Below, piece after piece: positions 1 through 11,949 of a stretch of DNA of 64,000 bases. The notes under the pieces are model-generated. The model had not been told where the DNA came from and did not search any database. It worked only from the letters and a program-made list of their open reading frames with translations. Source of the stretch: Ectobius pallidus (taxonomy: Eukaryota > Arthropoda > Insecta > Blattodea > Ectobiidae); NCBI GenBank assembly GCA_964059195.1, contig CAXKWD010000009.1, positions 87,393,432-87,457,431 of the forward strand, read 5' to 3'. The position numbers and the translations under genes were made by a program. Position 1 is the first letter of the stretch. Every line of letters begins with the position of its first letter.

Positions 1-606
1 AGCGACGTGAACTTAAGAGAGTGGTCACGTACTTATCGTAATAAATTAATTATTACAAAATGAACTAAGGTGGAAGGGAGGACCAGTACTATAACCGAGG
101 AAGGAAAACTCGAGCCACATGCTACAGACGTACGAATTACAGACATAAAAATTAGATTTTATAAAATCATCTGGTCACAATAAATAGGTCATGGTGTCTA
201 AAATCTGTTCTGACAGGAGGCATTTAAATAGTGTTTGGAGTGACAATGCGCAGGCGTCACACATCGTAACGTAATGCCGGCAAGGATCACAGTCGTGTGG
301 TGTATCCGTCTATGGCACGTTCCTCACGCCCGCAAGACTGCTGCTTCTTACTAATCGATTCTTATCGACCGGACATTAACCTCCGCAAAAAAATGATAAA
401 CAGTTCCACAGCCCGCCCTCATATGGATGTGCATGCCAAGTCACAGTACTAGGCCCCACTTCCTCATGAAGAGATCAAGCGATAGACACAGTATGCGTAC
501 TCAATGTCTCCATTCAATGTATACAACATGACTGCAGAATTAATATTCATACTGTGGCAAAAGAAAATTATTAACTTTGAACCATAGAGTGTGTGTGTGT
601 ATATAT
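1..606. other. No recognised gene
   Basis: AT-rich unique-looking sequence with a slightly GC-richer part around 230-480. I see no open frame with family resemblance and no repeat shared with the rest of the window. It ends in a short GT/AT run at about 589-606, into which the next element is inserted. Confidence 0.5.
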
Positions 607-1138
607 TAGGGACGGGTCGATACCAGATTTTCTCGATACTCGATACCGATACAGGATTTTTCCTCGATACTCGATACCGTCAACATTTCCAGTTTCAATA
701 ATAGGTACATTAAAAATTAAAAGTTGAGAAAACTGTGTAATACCAACTAAATTAAGTGTGCATATTTAATGAGACAAATTTAATATAATCAGTAGTCTAT
801 AATTATTTTTAAACTCTACATTAAAACTAAACTTTTGACAGGAAACGAAACAATTAAGAATCTCTTCTGTTTGGATTTTAACAGTCGGAAAGTCTTTATT
901 TATGACTATACAAAAGTCACGGAGTGGTTTTCTCCATTTCAAGGAGAAATAGAAGTATTTACTGTATTTATTAGACTACTAAAAGCAGAAAGAGATAGGC
1001 TACCGCATTTCCTTAAATTGCAGAATTACCGAAGTATCGAAAAAGTACCGAGCGAGTTTTCTGAAGTATCGCTCGATGCCGATACCATGCAAGTATCGAG
1101 AGTATCGAGGTATCGAAAGTATCGAGAACCCAACCCTA
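607..1138. mobile_element. hAT-like non-autonomous element, GATACC family, copy 1
   Basis: Terminal inverted repeats start TAGGGACGGGTCGATACC on the left and, read from the other strand, TAGGGTTGGG followed by CTCGATAC-type words on the right. The 8 bp outside the ends are gtatatat and atatatat, 7 of 8 identical, which is the hAT duplication length. The word TCGATACC/GTATCGA is repeated many times in the first 80 and last 130 bases. A second copy at 32035-32695 shares both ends and most of the interior. Copy 1 lacks about 105 bp that copy 2 has near its middle. The open frame from 835 to 1152 lies inside the element and resembles no transposase I know, so I treat it as non-coding. Confidence 0.85.
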
Positions 1139-1152
1139 ATATATATATATAG

Positions 1153-1284
1153 TCGACCCCAGAGCCATAGTGGCACCAGAAGGATTAGGCCAATTGAAAA
1201 AGACTTCATCAGGGATCGAACCCGCGACCTTCCGGTTTGGAGCCCAGCGCCTCAACCGCTACGACGTACCCCAATGAATATATT
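1153..1284 (-). mobile_element. tRNA-derived SINE (family with GGGGTCGAC end), copy 1
   Basis: Read on the minus strand this begins with a tRNA-like head. A box A-like segment (GTAGCGGTTGAGGCGCTGG) is followed by a clear box B, GGGTTCGATCCC. After the head come a T-rich link, an AATTGGCCTAAT-type segment and an end at GGGGTCGAC. The same order occurs on the plus strand at 23236-23333, which defines the family. The flanks are microsatellite, so no target duplication can be read. The head is not a functional tRNA gene because I see no acceptor stem pairing. Confidence 0.7.
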
Positions 1285-3570
1285 ATAATATGTGTATTAA
1301 ATATTATATATTAAATATGTGTGTGTGTATATATGTATGTGTGTATGTGTATATGTGTATGAAAGGCTTGCAGCAAGAAACAGGGAACTCCAGTTTCACT
1401 GCATGATTTATTGCGAGCTAGAAAGTGTAAATTTTTAGAGGACTATATACATAGACAAATGAAATTATGGGGATCAGAAATACACTTATTAAATAACACT
1501 AAAGGCGAACGAGAAGTACTACCTTGTTTCGGAAACTGAAGAACAGAATAAAGAGGATTGCATTAGGAAGTATATAAATAAATTACTGACAAGAAAATAT
1601 TATTAAAACTAAATTATTTAATAGCTTATAAGAAAATCTGCAGTTCGATAAATTCAACACTTTAAGGAAGTTAGGTAAGTTTCTATATCTATATATACCT
1701 AGTAAGGTCAAAATGGGAAGTAAAGATAGAGGGTTAAAGGTCATAAAAGGGTATGTAACTATTACTTGGCACACGTTAGCAAATTTACTATCGTTATTCA
1801 CATATTCACTCATAAAAAAAAGATAGAAATAGAAATAATAATATTTTTTAAATAAATAAATGTATTTAAAAATGCAAAATAATGTATCTTTTAAAATTAA
1901 CCATAAGTAAATTTATATGACTTCTAGTTCACTTTTGAAACGGTCAGTTAAGAGAAGATAATCATTTACAAACATACCGTTGCCATAACCTAAAAGTACC
2001 CGAAGAAAATAATTTTAATCTAATAGGCTTGCCCCATGAACTATAAAGGTCACTCTAAACTACACTTTCTCCACATAAATTGTTGAGGAATCAGAAGCAG
2101 TAGCTGTGCAAACAGCCTCGAGATAAAGCATATTAGATAGATTTTTTTTCGCCACCTGTCTAACCACGTTCCTCCGTTCCACTTTCATCAGGAAAAGTAA
2201 TTATCGGATGTGCCGTACGACAGGCGTAAATCATATCAATAACTTTCCATTATGAAAGTGACACAGCAAGAGAAAACATGATATAAGCCGAAATTTTCCG
2301 GTCCCAAAGAAACGGCTATAAAGAAGATTATGTGAAATATACGATGTGGTGCATGTTCAAGCGTCCCATTAACTTTCAATGTACACAGCCGTTTATGGAC
2401 CATTTAATTAAACTTATTAATATTCATTTTCAAATTAGCAATACCATTATAGCCCATGCGTGAGACTCAATTTCTCATACAATATACAAACCTACGCCGG
2501 ACTGCTAAGAAAACAGTTAGCACAGTGATTAGACCCACAGTTTATTTCTTGTACTCCATTCTGTAATTTGATATGAAATTAATTTTTTTTTTTCAATTTT
2601 TCTATAATTATATCACAAATTTTTTTTAAAAAACTACTGTTTACTATAGGACACAATATGAATTTAAGGGTTTACGGTAGACACTGTTACTGAATCATCA
2701 CTCTAAATTAGAAAGTTAAGTAGCCTAGTGTTGGTCAAAATTAAGTAAGATGACAAACCTACAAAAGTCTAAATGTAATGGTAAACCTCTTTTAATGAAT
2801 TAATTATTGTTATGCGGTCCTCTTTTCTTGTTCCATACACGAAGAATGTTGTACTAGGAACTAGCAATCTTTTCTCTTTTAAACAAGATCCCAAAATTTG
2901 TGACAACTCCTTCGAGAGACCCAGAACTCTTACGAAGTCATTTAGTTCACCTTGCGTAAGAACTGTGGTTTCAGCTCTTCTGTAGGCATCGAAATTTCAT
3001 CGCAGCCTGCAGAATCAGATGACAATAAAAGCCTGCAGACATGACAGTATACTTTGAGATATTAAGGTTGCTGCAAATACTGTCATATGATACTGCAAAT
3101 ACTGTCATATGATTTTTTGAAATTATGAATATTTTATTAGTTATGAATTTTCAAAATAAATATATTTTTGAAATTTTGAAATATAAATATATATAATTTA
3201 CACTTCTTTTATCTCAGGAACCATAAACCTTAGGAAAAAATCATATGACAAATGTTTTCTTCATAGTTAGATAAATAAAGTGCATTAGTAAAAAAATTAA
3301 TTTTTGAAAATTCTCATCGTGTGGAGTATTTTGAAGATCGCTCTACTTTTATACTATGAAAATTAATAACTCAAAAACTTTTCAAGATATTAGGATGAAA
3401 TTTTAAACCTTAAAATAAATGCACGGGACAAGTGTATGGTTAAATTTTGAGCTATATTGCTTGAAAACTTTCGATTTTAGAAATTTCAGTGGTGCATTCC
3501 CTTAATTTTTAACTGATACTCAATTTTTCAAAATTATAAAATAAGGTGCAATAATGGCGGAGAGTCATGC
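1285..3570. other. No recognised gene; one small tandem duplication and a weak repeat
   Basis: TATG/TGTA-rich low complexity at 1315-1365, then AT-rich sequence. A 22-bp unit (TACTGCAAATACTGTCATAT plus 2 bases) is present twice in tandem at about 3071-3113. The stretch 2455-2610 has a diverged, shorter relative at 22630-22745. No open frame looks protein-like. Confidence 0.45.
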
Positions 3571-3574
3571 TAAA

Positions 3575-3720
3575 TAAATAGCCTATCCAATCCAGCACCG
3601 CCTTTACGACTGAAAAAAACCATGATCAACCCCAGGTCAAATACCAACTACGGGGTTTGAATCCGAGACATCTCAAATAGAATCCGCGTCGCTACCGTCT
3701 CGGCCGCCTCTGCAAATACT
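3575..3720 (-). mobile_element. Possible degenerate tRNA-derived SINE
   Basis: On the minus strand a box A-like GAGACGGTAGCGACGCGG is followed about 35 bases later by GATTCAAACCCC, a near-match to the tRNA box B. A GC-rich tail with GGTTGATCATGG and GGCGGTGCTGGATTGG follows. No second copy is present in the window and I see no target duplication, so this rests on the promoter-box spacing alone. Confidence 0.35.
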
Positions 3721-4356
3721 CGAAACAGGTCAAAACAAATAAACAATATGAACACTTAGGACACCTGACTAGGTAATAAAAATGGAAACTAATACGCCTG
3801 ATAAGAAGTTACTTCACACATATTTGGATGTGCAAGAACTGCAGCTTGTACAGGAAGTATCTTTTTATTACATTTGCCTTTTATGAGTGGGTGGGTTTGT
3901 GTGTATAAGAGTATGCATGCATGGTTTGTTACCATGGCGCTCTGTCTACTAGTTCTCCTTGGTGCTAGAATACGGTATGCTAAAGAAGCTGAGAAAGTTT
4001 GTTAATTTAAGTAAACTCTCTGTCCGTCATTTAAATCTGCTTACGTAGCTCAACTTTATGCTTAATTAAAAATCTGATGGTACACAAACAACTGCTACAA
4101 CAGACGAGAAAGAAAAATACACCGAATTAAAAATTCATTTCCCTAAGCACTGAAATAAAAGTGTTATTATTAAAGAAAACTTGAAATGAAATGCTCCTGC
4201 AAATTAGCATTTGTTTACATAAGTTACTGTACTTAGAATTGTTTTACAACCATAATTAAATAAACTATAAAAGTAGGTTTAACATGCCATGAAATTATTA
4301 ACAGAACAGACTGAATAATCGCGTTTCAAAAAGCGTCAACCTTTATGTCCATTGTT
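3721..4356. other. No recognised gene
   Basis: AT-rich sequence without recognisable coding, repeat or RNA features. Confidence 0.4.
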
Positions 4357-4560
4357 GGCTTGGGTGGTGCAGATAGTATCGCGCTGGCTTACTATGTCCA
4401 AGGACCAGGTCGATGGCATTTATGTGTGCATAAATGTGACAGGCCTAAATCAGTGGCTTTACTGGCATGTAAATGAACTCCTGCGGGGCAAAATTCCGGC
4501 ACACCGGCGACGGTCACAGGCCTAAGTTGCAGTACATCCCCGTCGTTAAATAACCATATA
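4357..4560 (+). mobile_element. tRNA-derived SINE with GTCGTTAAATAA tail, copy 1
   Basis: The head GGCTTGGGTGGTGCAGATAG then GCGCTGGCTTACTATG matches a tRNA 5' half including box A. A box B-like remnant (CAGGTCGATGGC) follows after an apparent deletion of the canonical GGTTCGATTCC. The body runs through GCCAGTAAAGCC-type sequence (minus reading) and CCGGCGACGGTCACAGGCC, and ends CGTCGTTAAATAACCATA. The minus-strand copy at 52121-52292 shares the last about 60 bases almost exactly but has a different tRNA head. From general knowledge, SINEs of this kind are abundant in insects. No target duplication was found. Confidence 0.7.
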
Positions 4561-5940
4561 CCAACCAACCGATCCATATGCATATTGGTTTATAACATAC
4601 ATGGGCATTTACTGGTTCGCGAACCACTTGTGGTTCTCGACCTTCCCGCATAAGACACAAGATGGCATTGTGGACATTCGGTGTACGTGGTGGATTATTC
4701 CCGTGCATGAATCATATCTCTTTGCAAGCAGTGACGGGTTGCAACACAGTTCCGATTGGAAAGGCGTTATGGCACATTCTAAGCCTTTGTATGATGAAAT
4801 AATTGCACACGTAAATAATAATTAAAAATACAAAATTGTTTGAATTATTTGTATATTGTAGTGTATATTATAAAGTGAAATTAGTGTTTCCCTAAGAATG
4901 AGCAACCGCCACTGCACTTATTGTCTGTTTGTGTCTTCATCTACCCGTTCTTTTCGAACTATGTGTAAGTTGACCAAGTTTGCGGGTTGCTTGTCAATGG
5001 ATAGGGGTTTGCCCATGATTGGTTTATAACCAACAAGTAATAAATACTATATAAATTTCTGGCAATAAGTACTAAATTTTTAGTCTCCACCGAAAATATA
5101 TTAAACTCAAATAAACATTAAATCATATACTTTATTTTTAGCCACTTCTTACAGCTATATCTTACAGATATATTTTAAAATACTACACGACGTGTGCAGT
5201 TACACTGCAGTATTTTAGATTTACTTTTATTCTCAGGCGGAAATGAAGTTGAATCACTGGAACAGGAAAGCACTGCAAACTCCTCTGGGAACGGCTGTGT
5301 CCACTAATAAATGGACAGTGATACTTCCACAAAGTTTGAAAACACTACTCTCGTGAAAAGGGAATTGCAACTAGGTTTCTTCTTTGTATGTGAAGAGTAT
5401 TCTTTAAAAGTAAAGTTCACATAAAAAAATATGAGGTTAAAAGTCAGCTCTGTAAAGCAAAAAGCTTTCAGGTTTTAAGTGGATTCGGGTGACAGCTGGT
5501 CGACAAGTACCGTATGCAGTCAGGTCTTGCAGGAATGCATTATGTCTGGTACTAGAAAATCCTTTCTCCTGACAAATGGTAAATTTCTCAGGACTCACCA
5601 CACTTAGCTCTCGGGAAGATAATTAGGTACATCATGGTAAGCCTAACCAAGTACCTACAGCAATTACAACGTACACACTGCCAAATAACTTTATATGCAT
5701 TATGCTTGCTCGAATATACTTTTGGTTCCTACAATAGATCGTACAAAATTCCAGTGAAGGTAGATGGTTGATGTATAAGAAATGCATACACATATAAGGT
5801 ATACGTCTTTGGTTAAGATAATTATAGCCTTAATTTATTATGAAAATTAAAGGGATATCTATAGTCTAATTCGAAATTAATCATAGCATGTAACTAAAAA
5901 TTGACCGACTGAATATGTAATAGCTAAGGATCTGCAAACT
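4561..5940. other. No recognised gene; GC-richer open stretch at 4600-4825
   Basis: A frame from 4601 to 4825 is open for 74 codons and is GC-richer than its surroundings. Its product resembles nothing I know and no splice sites clearly bound it. It directly follows the SINE and may be part of an unrelated repeat. The rest is AT-rich and featureless. Confidence 0.35.
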
Positions 5941-5983
5941 CTGTATTGATGCCCGGTACCTCCTCGGATTTTTCTGAGATAGG
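5941..5983 (+). mobile_element. Fragment of the 54888 SINE family
   Basis: The bases GCCCGGTACCTCCTCGGATT followed by TTTCTGAGATAGG match the head-body junction of the complete minus-strand SINE at 54888-55205. Box B and everything upstream are degraded here (TATTGATGCC instead of GGTTCGATCC), and the body ends after about 40 bases. Confidence 0.5.
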
Positions 5984-7364
5984 AACGTCTAGAACATGGT
6001 ACACTCAGTTTTATGAGAAACTATAGGATTTACTTCAGTAGATTGTCGCTCTCGGTGAAAATAGTTTTGCGGATTAGTATTGCTCCAATCAACGGAGATG
6101 GTCACCACTGAACTACACTTGAATAAGAAAAGAAGCTACTCCTGTTAAGGAAAGCGTTTTCAATGGCATGATGACCACGAGCAGCCCAAATCTTTCTTTC
6201 TATCAATTATAGCCGAAAGACGGAAGCATATGACGCTGCGGTGTGAAGTTTGCTCTTGTCCCTGACAGGGACGTAGTACCGTAGAGAACAGTTTAGTTTA
6301 GCTTACTTAACGATAAATTACAAAAACTTTTGAAAAATTTAAACAATAGATTTATTTATGAACTTATTATAAGATAAACAAACTCTTAAATGAATGCATG
6401 CTTTCGAAGTTTACATTTCAGAAATTTTCAATATAATTGATAATACAGAAATTCTTATTTTTAAAGTTATTAAAGATGATAATTAATTAGGCTACAATGT
6501 CATACGGTTTACAATGAACACACCAACAACAGACATAATTTAATACATAGGAACATGTGTACCTAAATTTCACGTAAGTAGTCGAATTTTAATACAAAAC
6601 AAATATTCTTTAAAAGTATTAATATGAAATTATTAATGTCGCCTAAATGAGCCATTTCGATATTAGTTATTATTTGTGGCCGGGATATCTAATTACTAAT
6701 AAATAAAGACAAAATGTAAATTGGTGTATGCTATTGGACGTTTTAGTTGACATGTTAACAGAGTAATCATAATTAATTACTGGTAATAATTTCACCTGCT
6801 TCCTTTTTAAATAATATATTTATTAGTGTTAAACATTTTGAGTTTTCTTCAATAAGAATGGATCAGAATTACAGCTATGAATTATACCTGCTTCAGTATT
6901 ATTATTATTATAGAATGGGACTGAGTGAATTAAATATAATTGTCATAGGACGCTGAATTTTAGATTGAGAACCGTAGCCTCCCCCGCTTTTTAGCGGCTT
7001 TCAGATGTAGCCCTAGGCTAGTATAAGTTTAATATCCACAATTCCCATACATTTATTTGTCTACACATCACATGCAATAATGGTATTCTGCTTATAGCAT
7101 GCAAAGTGCTACTTACTGCTATTCCAGAATTTGCTAAGGGAAGTGGTTACATACCTGCAGAAAGAAAAACCAGATATAATTATTAAACATATCTCAGCAA
7201 ACATAAAGTGAACGGGAGGATAAAGGTAGAATGCAGGATATGTTTTCAAAATTGCATACACCTACACGGATTTCTTTATAGGCAGTTCGCCTAATCTGTG
7301 GTAGGAATATAATAAAGTATAAGACTTGCAGACACGTAAGTCCTGCCTGAGAGCGAGAGAATAA
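5984..7364. other. No recognised gene
   Basis: AT-rich sequence with short ATT runs near 6895-6910. I see no repeat shared with other parts of the window. Confidence 0.4.
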
Positions 7365-7605
7365 GAGGACTGTTTTTTCAAAACTCGCTTTATGCATTTT
7401 TTTAATCGTTTTATTGTGTTAATACATACTGTTTTGCATCCTCTAAAAGCCTATGCAGCCAGCTTTACCAAAATTTGCTTTATTCCGAAATTATAGCACA
7501 GAGAATACAGCTTGTTTTTGCTAAACTCGCTTCATGCATATGTAATGGTCTTTTCAAAACTCGCTTTGTTTTTTGCATAAAGCGAGTTTTGAAAAAACGG
7601 TCCTC
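7365..7605. mobile_element. Short inverted-repeat element (241 bp)
   Basis: The 33-bp left arm (GAGGACTGTTTTTTCAAAAC then TCGCTTTATGCAT) is matched in inverse by the right arm at 7574-7605 with about two differences. A further direct copy of AAACTCGCTT(C/T)ATGCAT lies at 7523 and another AAAACTCGCTTTG at 7556, so the terminal word is repeated inside. No clean target duplication is visible. It could be a miniature transposon or a local inverted duplication. Confidence 0.5.
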
Positions 7606-8729
7606 ATTATTGCAATATGATTTTTCTACGATTGTGTTTTTTCATTATTTCCTGTGTATGTCTTTTTCCTACATAATATCTACGTCTCTAGACCATACTA
7701 GTATCAAAGCCTCTAAATTTGATAAATTTATTTTTATAACACTGCGCGATTTAATGAACTCCAATGGATAATCTATAAATAATTTAACTAAATGTATTAT
7801 TAAAAATGACATTAAATATTACTAATATAATCACCCGGAAAGCGAAGCATGTGTTCGGGGATGGTTGAGTATAATACATTCGATTACAATTAAAGTATTG
7901 AAAATAATACAGAAAATGACATCATTACAATTTAAAACAGTTAAGTCTGGGTGATTCCTAATAAAAGATTTGAAAAGTTTTGGGCCGAAATTTGAATTGC
8001 GTTTAATTGCAACTTTATTAAACGGTATGGTTGAGTAATATTCCTTCTCCCCTATAATCGATTATGATTTTCTGATCTATAATATTGTCACAAATTTTAT
8101 GAAAGTAACCCAATAAAAATCACTTCTAAATTCGTCTACACTCAATACGTTAAATTCAGCAAAATAATAACATATCAAGAGAGGTTTTGATTAAAATATT
8201 TTTATTTTGCTGGGATAGTTCATTAAAAATTAAACGAAACAGAGATTATTGATTCGATTTTAGCTTCATGGTAACTGTCCTCGAATGTACAGGCTATATT
8301 AATATAAATTCTCTCAATCGGTACTAACTTCTCGAGCACCTTGGAATGACGTGCCATGGGTTAAGTTTTGACTTATTTTAATATTCACAACAGTAAAGAA
8401 ACTTCCGACTGAAGAGAGGACAATGTCTCCAACATAAGTTGCTGACATTCTTCATGCCCGTGAACTTTCTTTACATGGAATGCTCTGTATTTAATATTCC
8501 TGCAGCAGAGCTAGAAGCAGGTGGTGTATCTGTGGGCCTTGACCCCTCAGTGTCATCATGCAGGAAGTAGGCCAGAGCCTCGTAATTCCGCAACAGGTAC
8601 AGCAAAAGTGAAGCTGAACACATTCCAAGCCACCAGATAACATCTTTTCATGAGCTGATGGCGGGGCGGGGGGGCTTGTTTACGAAATCGCACATCTGAA
8701 TACAACTCTTGTTCTCCTTTCTCCGGTTC
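7606..8729. other. No recognised gene
   Basis: AT-rich to 8300. A somewhat GC-richer stretch at 8500-8700 includes a minus-strand frame of 91 codons (8556-8831) that runs into the next transposon and resembles no known protein. Confidence 0.4.
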
Positions 8730-8969
8730 TCTAAAAATAGGGCTGAAAATCGATAAAAAATTTATAATCGAGTTAACGCTTGACGTTGATCGATTAATTG
8801 ACAAACAGATCGGTATTTTAAATGAAACCAAAGTGTACTTTTAATATTGTTTTACACGTTTAATAACTACTACACTACAGATAATCAGAAGAAATCCTGA
8901 ATTAATGAATACCATTATTAGTTAACTCGTGAAAAAATATAAACAAAACTTACAATTCCGGTTACTTTT

Positions 8970-9090
8970 TCAGCCAAGACTTGAGACACACGAGTTTGTT
9001 GACATTTGAATGTTCAGGAGACGATCGTAGCTAGTTTACAATAATACTGGCAGCACTAAAAACTCTTTCACTCGACACTGAGAAAGGATG
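8970..9090 (-). pseudogene. hAT transposase C-terminal (dimerisation) domain remnant
   Basis: The minus-strand reading gives S-V-S-S-E-R-V-F-S-A-A-S-I-I-V, the hallmark of the hAT C-terminal dimerisation domain (consensus S-S-E-R-x-F-S-x-A). A stop, then R-S-S, a frameshift and V-N-K-L-V follow, in the order expected for this domain. It would have been the last part of a cut-and-paste transposase. It is interrupted by at least two stops and one frameshift, so it is non-functional. The sequence belongs to the 8738-9401 element whose ends surround it. Confidence 0.75.
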
Positions 9091-9125
9091 AATTTCATAT
9101 AGGTCCTTTGAGGGCAAATTTATAT

Positions 9126-9280
9126 TATCAAGTCCAAAATTACCACCTTATTCCCTCAATAAGTCAGCTTCAGGATTACATGAGAATGATATCAAATATC
9201 TTGAAATATCTTGACATCATTCTCTTGTAATCCTAAAGCTGACTTATTGAGGGAATAAGGTGGTAATTTTGGACTTGATA
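9126..9280. repeat. Long near-perfect hairpin, about 70-bp arms
   Basis: The left arm from 9126 (TATCAAGTCCAAAATTACCA onward to about 9195) is matched in inverse by the right arm ending at 9280, with about three mismatches over some 70 bp and a loop of roughly 15 bases. It lies inside the hAT remnant and is not part of that element's termini. Confidence 0.9.
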
Positions 9281-9401
9281 ATTGAGAAAGGAGTTTGGTC
9301 ATTTGACCCATTTCTCGAAAAAAGTTTTTCAGAATTCGACTAAACCGATTAATCGGAAAATGTAATTGACCGACGATTAAATGTTTAATCGGTACAGAAC
9401 T

Positions 9402-9930
9402 ACTAAAAAATTTACTTTAATCGGCTGTTCTGCTGTGAAGATAATTTTTGTGGGTTTAAACATCAGCGACTGTTCCCTCATCGTAGCGGCCAGTCAGGTT
9501 GAGTTCTATCGGGCAGTGTTCATTTACCTGGAAGGACAGTACGTCAAAGCGTAGGTCATCAACAGCAACTAGCTTCAACCTTGCAAGGGAGGAAACATAC
9601 TAAATCATATACTTCCATAAAACAATATGATTACAACACTTCAAACCAATTTCTTTGTAGTTACATGAACCCCCAATGAGTTTACAAACCGGCCTGCTGC
9701 TCAGCTTTCCTTGTGGTAGACGCTAACGAGAGTGGAGCAGGTAAAACCGGCTCAATAGAGCTGCGTATTGATGATGGCTGCTTTACACTATGTTACGTTA
9801 CCTTACAATATAACTTAGGTTACCTTAGGTTAGATTAAGATAGTTTACGTAAGTATAGATATGATTTGTCATTATGTTCTATGGATAGGCCTACATTCTA
9901 ATTGTTCGAGATTTTCCGTCACATAAAACA
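9402..9930. other. No recognised gene
   Basis: Includes TTAGGTTA-like words at 9808-9835, too few and degenerate to be telomeric repeats. Otherwise no features. Confidence 0.4.
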
Positions 9931-9934
9931 GATG

Positions 9935-10557
9935 CCGTATTTTACAGACTATAAGGCGCTCCGGACCATAAGACGCGCCTTGATTTTAGGATGGAAATTT
10001 AAAGAAAAAGATATTTAATGTGACTCTAAACGAAAAATATTAAAGGGAATAATATACTTCATTGCATAAACGAATTATAACTTTGTACACTGGAATCAGT
10101 GTAAATCACTCCTAACTTAAAACCTGCGTTTTACGAAAAACTCTTCTGTACAGGTGGCATCGCGTAAATTTTAACAGTTGAATTGATTCCCCATGAAAGA
10201 CTGAAAATACATTTACACCCTCTGACCATCAATTCAGCATACGGTTAATGTAACGGGACAAGGCTGATAAGAGGTCATGCCCTTCATTTAAAAGACCCGG
10301 CGGAGACAAATCCTTTCGTATAAAAGAACTCAACATTATTTTCTTTTGGCATTGCATACTTCTAGCTACCCTCATTTTATGATTGTGACAAGTGCATTGA
10401 TGTACAGTCTGTTCCACCTTGTTTATGAATACGGTATTCCGGCAATATTTACCACTATATTAATTTTTTAGTGTACTTTGGACCATTAGACGCACTCAAC
10501 TTTCAAGGCTCTGTTTTCAAGGTAAAAAAAGTGCGAATTATGGACCGTAAAATACAG
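9935..10557. mobile_element. Inverted-repeat transposon remnant (CCGTATTTTAC ends)
   Basis: The left end is CCGTATTTTACAGACTATAA followed by GGCGCTCCGGACCATAAGAC. The right end, read inversely, is ACTGTATTTTACGGTCCATA followed by ATTCGCAC. The word GGACCATAAGACGC recurs as GGACCATTAGACGCAC at about 10481. The pattern of a TATTTTAC terminus followed by actataaggcgc words is, to my knowledge, common in animal DNA transposons. No target duplication could be fixed, so the superfamily is left open. The small frames inside are not recognisable. Confidence 0.65.
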
Positions 10558-10982
10558 TATGTATAATTTTCGTTCTAAAATACCACATATTCATCTTGCG
10601 CAGAAGCCTAAGAAATGATATGGAGAACGTGAATCTGGAATGAATAACATTTTCCTGGAAACACAGTTTGACACCTAGGTGTATGGTAACTGCTGTACGC
10701 GAGTTTACCAGCTGTGCAGAACAGATTAAATTGCATTTGAATTAAGCTAGTATCTGGGAACGAGTGAAACAACAGGGACCACAAAGCAGAAACAACACAA
10801 TGCGTGGTAATGTATGTAGACAAGCTGCCTGCAACATGATACATCCTATTTCCCTTCTTTTGTAAAACTAACACATTACTGGGTTGTGAAAACCAGGTAC
10901 CAAATCACTCAAACATTGACATGGCTTTATTTTCTTCTATGCAGAAAATACTATAAAAGGGCATGGTTCCAAGATTAATCAA

Positions 10983-11448
10983 TAGGGGCGGATTTCTATG
11001 ACCTAAAAAATAGAATATATGCATGCATTTATGACCTAAAAAACATCAAAATATGACCAATAAAATTTAAAATATGACTTTACCACTTACACATTGTGTA
11101 TATTTTCTTAAGTTTCATTACAATACATTTTATTAAAATATAGCGTTAATTATTTAAAATATCTGTAAATTCTCAAAAAGTATCATTATAATGCAAAATT
11201 CACCAAATATGATATGAAACTTCAAAATTTCTTTAATATGCACATAAATATGACAATAATATGACCTAAATATGCATATTCATACTAAATATGCTACAAT
11301 AGTTGAAAATTTCCTAAATATGCAGTTATATGCACAATAAAAACCGTTCTATTTTCATCAGGATGCTTGGAATCGGGTTTAAATTAGTCTGAAACCTGAA
11401 ATAATGCAAAGGGGAAAAATATGACATGTCATAGAAATCCGCCCCCTA
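10983..11448. mobile_element. hAT-like non-autonomous element, TATGAC family, copy 1
   Basis: The ends are TAGGGGCGGATTTCTATGAC and, inversely, TAGGGGGCGGATTTCTATGA, an almost perfect inverted repeat. A perfect 8-bp target duplication, ttaatcaa, lies at 10975-10982 and 11449-11456. The interior repeats TATGAC about seven times, and AAATATGCA-type words as well. The second copy, in opposite orientation, is at 50626-51089. No coding capacity. Confidence 0.92.
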
Positions 11449-11564
11449 TTAATCAATATATCCGTTATAAGACTCTCTGGTTAGTACAAAGACGCCGTTA
11501 TTAGCAAGTTCAGGGTTCTAAACGAAACACTCCGCATTCAATGATCTGTCACACGGTAGGCCTA

Positions 11565-11565
<1 letters not shown>

Positions 11566-11633
<68 letters not shown>
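11566..11633. repeat. Poly(A) run, 68 bases
   Basis: An uninterrupted A run directly after GTAGGCCTAC. It could be a retroposon tail, but nothing recognisable precedes it. Confidence 0.9.
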
Positions 11634-11637
<4 letters not shown>

Positions 11638-11949
11638 AAATACACAAAATATTATAATACTAGCAGTTCGTTCTAGCTAAAATTTAGCACCGGGCACACG
11701 TGGGCTGCGTAATCGTCACTACAACTTGGGAGGTAAAACTCAGAGAAAGAAGAGCACGAATACAGCAAATTGAAACAATAGTTATTTATTATACAAGTTT
11801 CTAAACTCTATTTCTATGTTTCTAAACGAGCATGGAGTTAAGCAATCACGGGATCAGTCACTAAAAGGGTGCTTTATACTGTATACTGTAGAAAGTATAG
11901 GCCTATCGTAGAAAGGAAATGGTTAATGAAAATAATATTATTATTAATA

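Larger units (their letters stand above)
8738..9401 (-). mobile_element. hAT element remnant, AATCGATTAA family
   Basis: The left end TAGGGCTGAAAATCGAT and the right end, read inversely AGTTCTGTACCGATTAAAC, form diverged inverted repeats. The flanking 8-mers are tctaaaaa and actaaaaa, 7 of 8 identical. The word AATCGATTAA and its variants are repeated near both ends. A decayed piece of hAT transposase on the minus strand lies inside (8970-9090), so this is a deletion derivative of a coding element. A 155-bp near-perfect hairpin (9126-9280) occupies the right half. Confidence 0.7.

Noticed and set aside
9790..9840. TTAGG-like words suggesting insect telomeric repeats
   Set aside because: Only two or three degenerate, irregularly spaced words; not an array.
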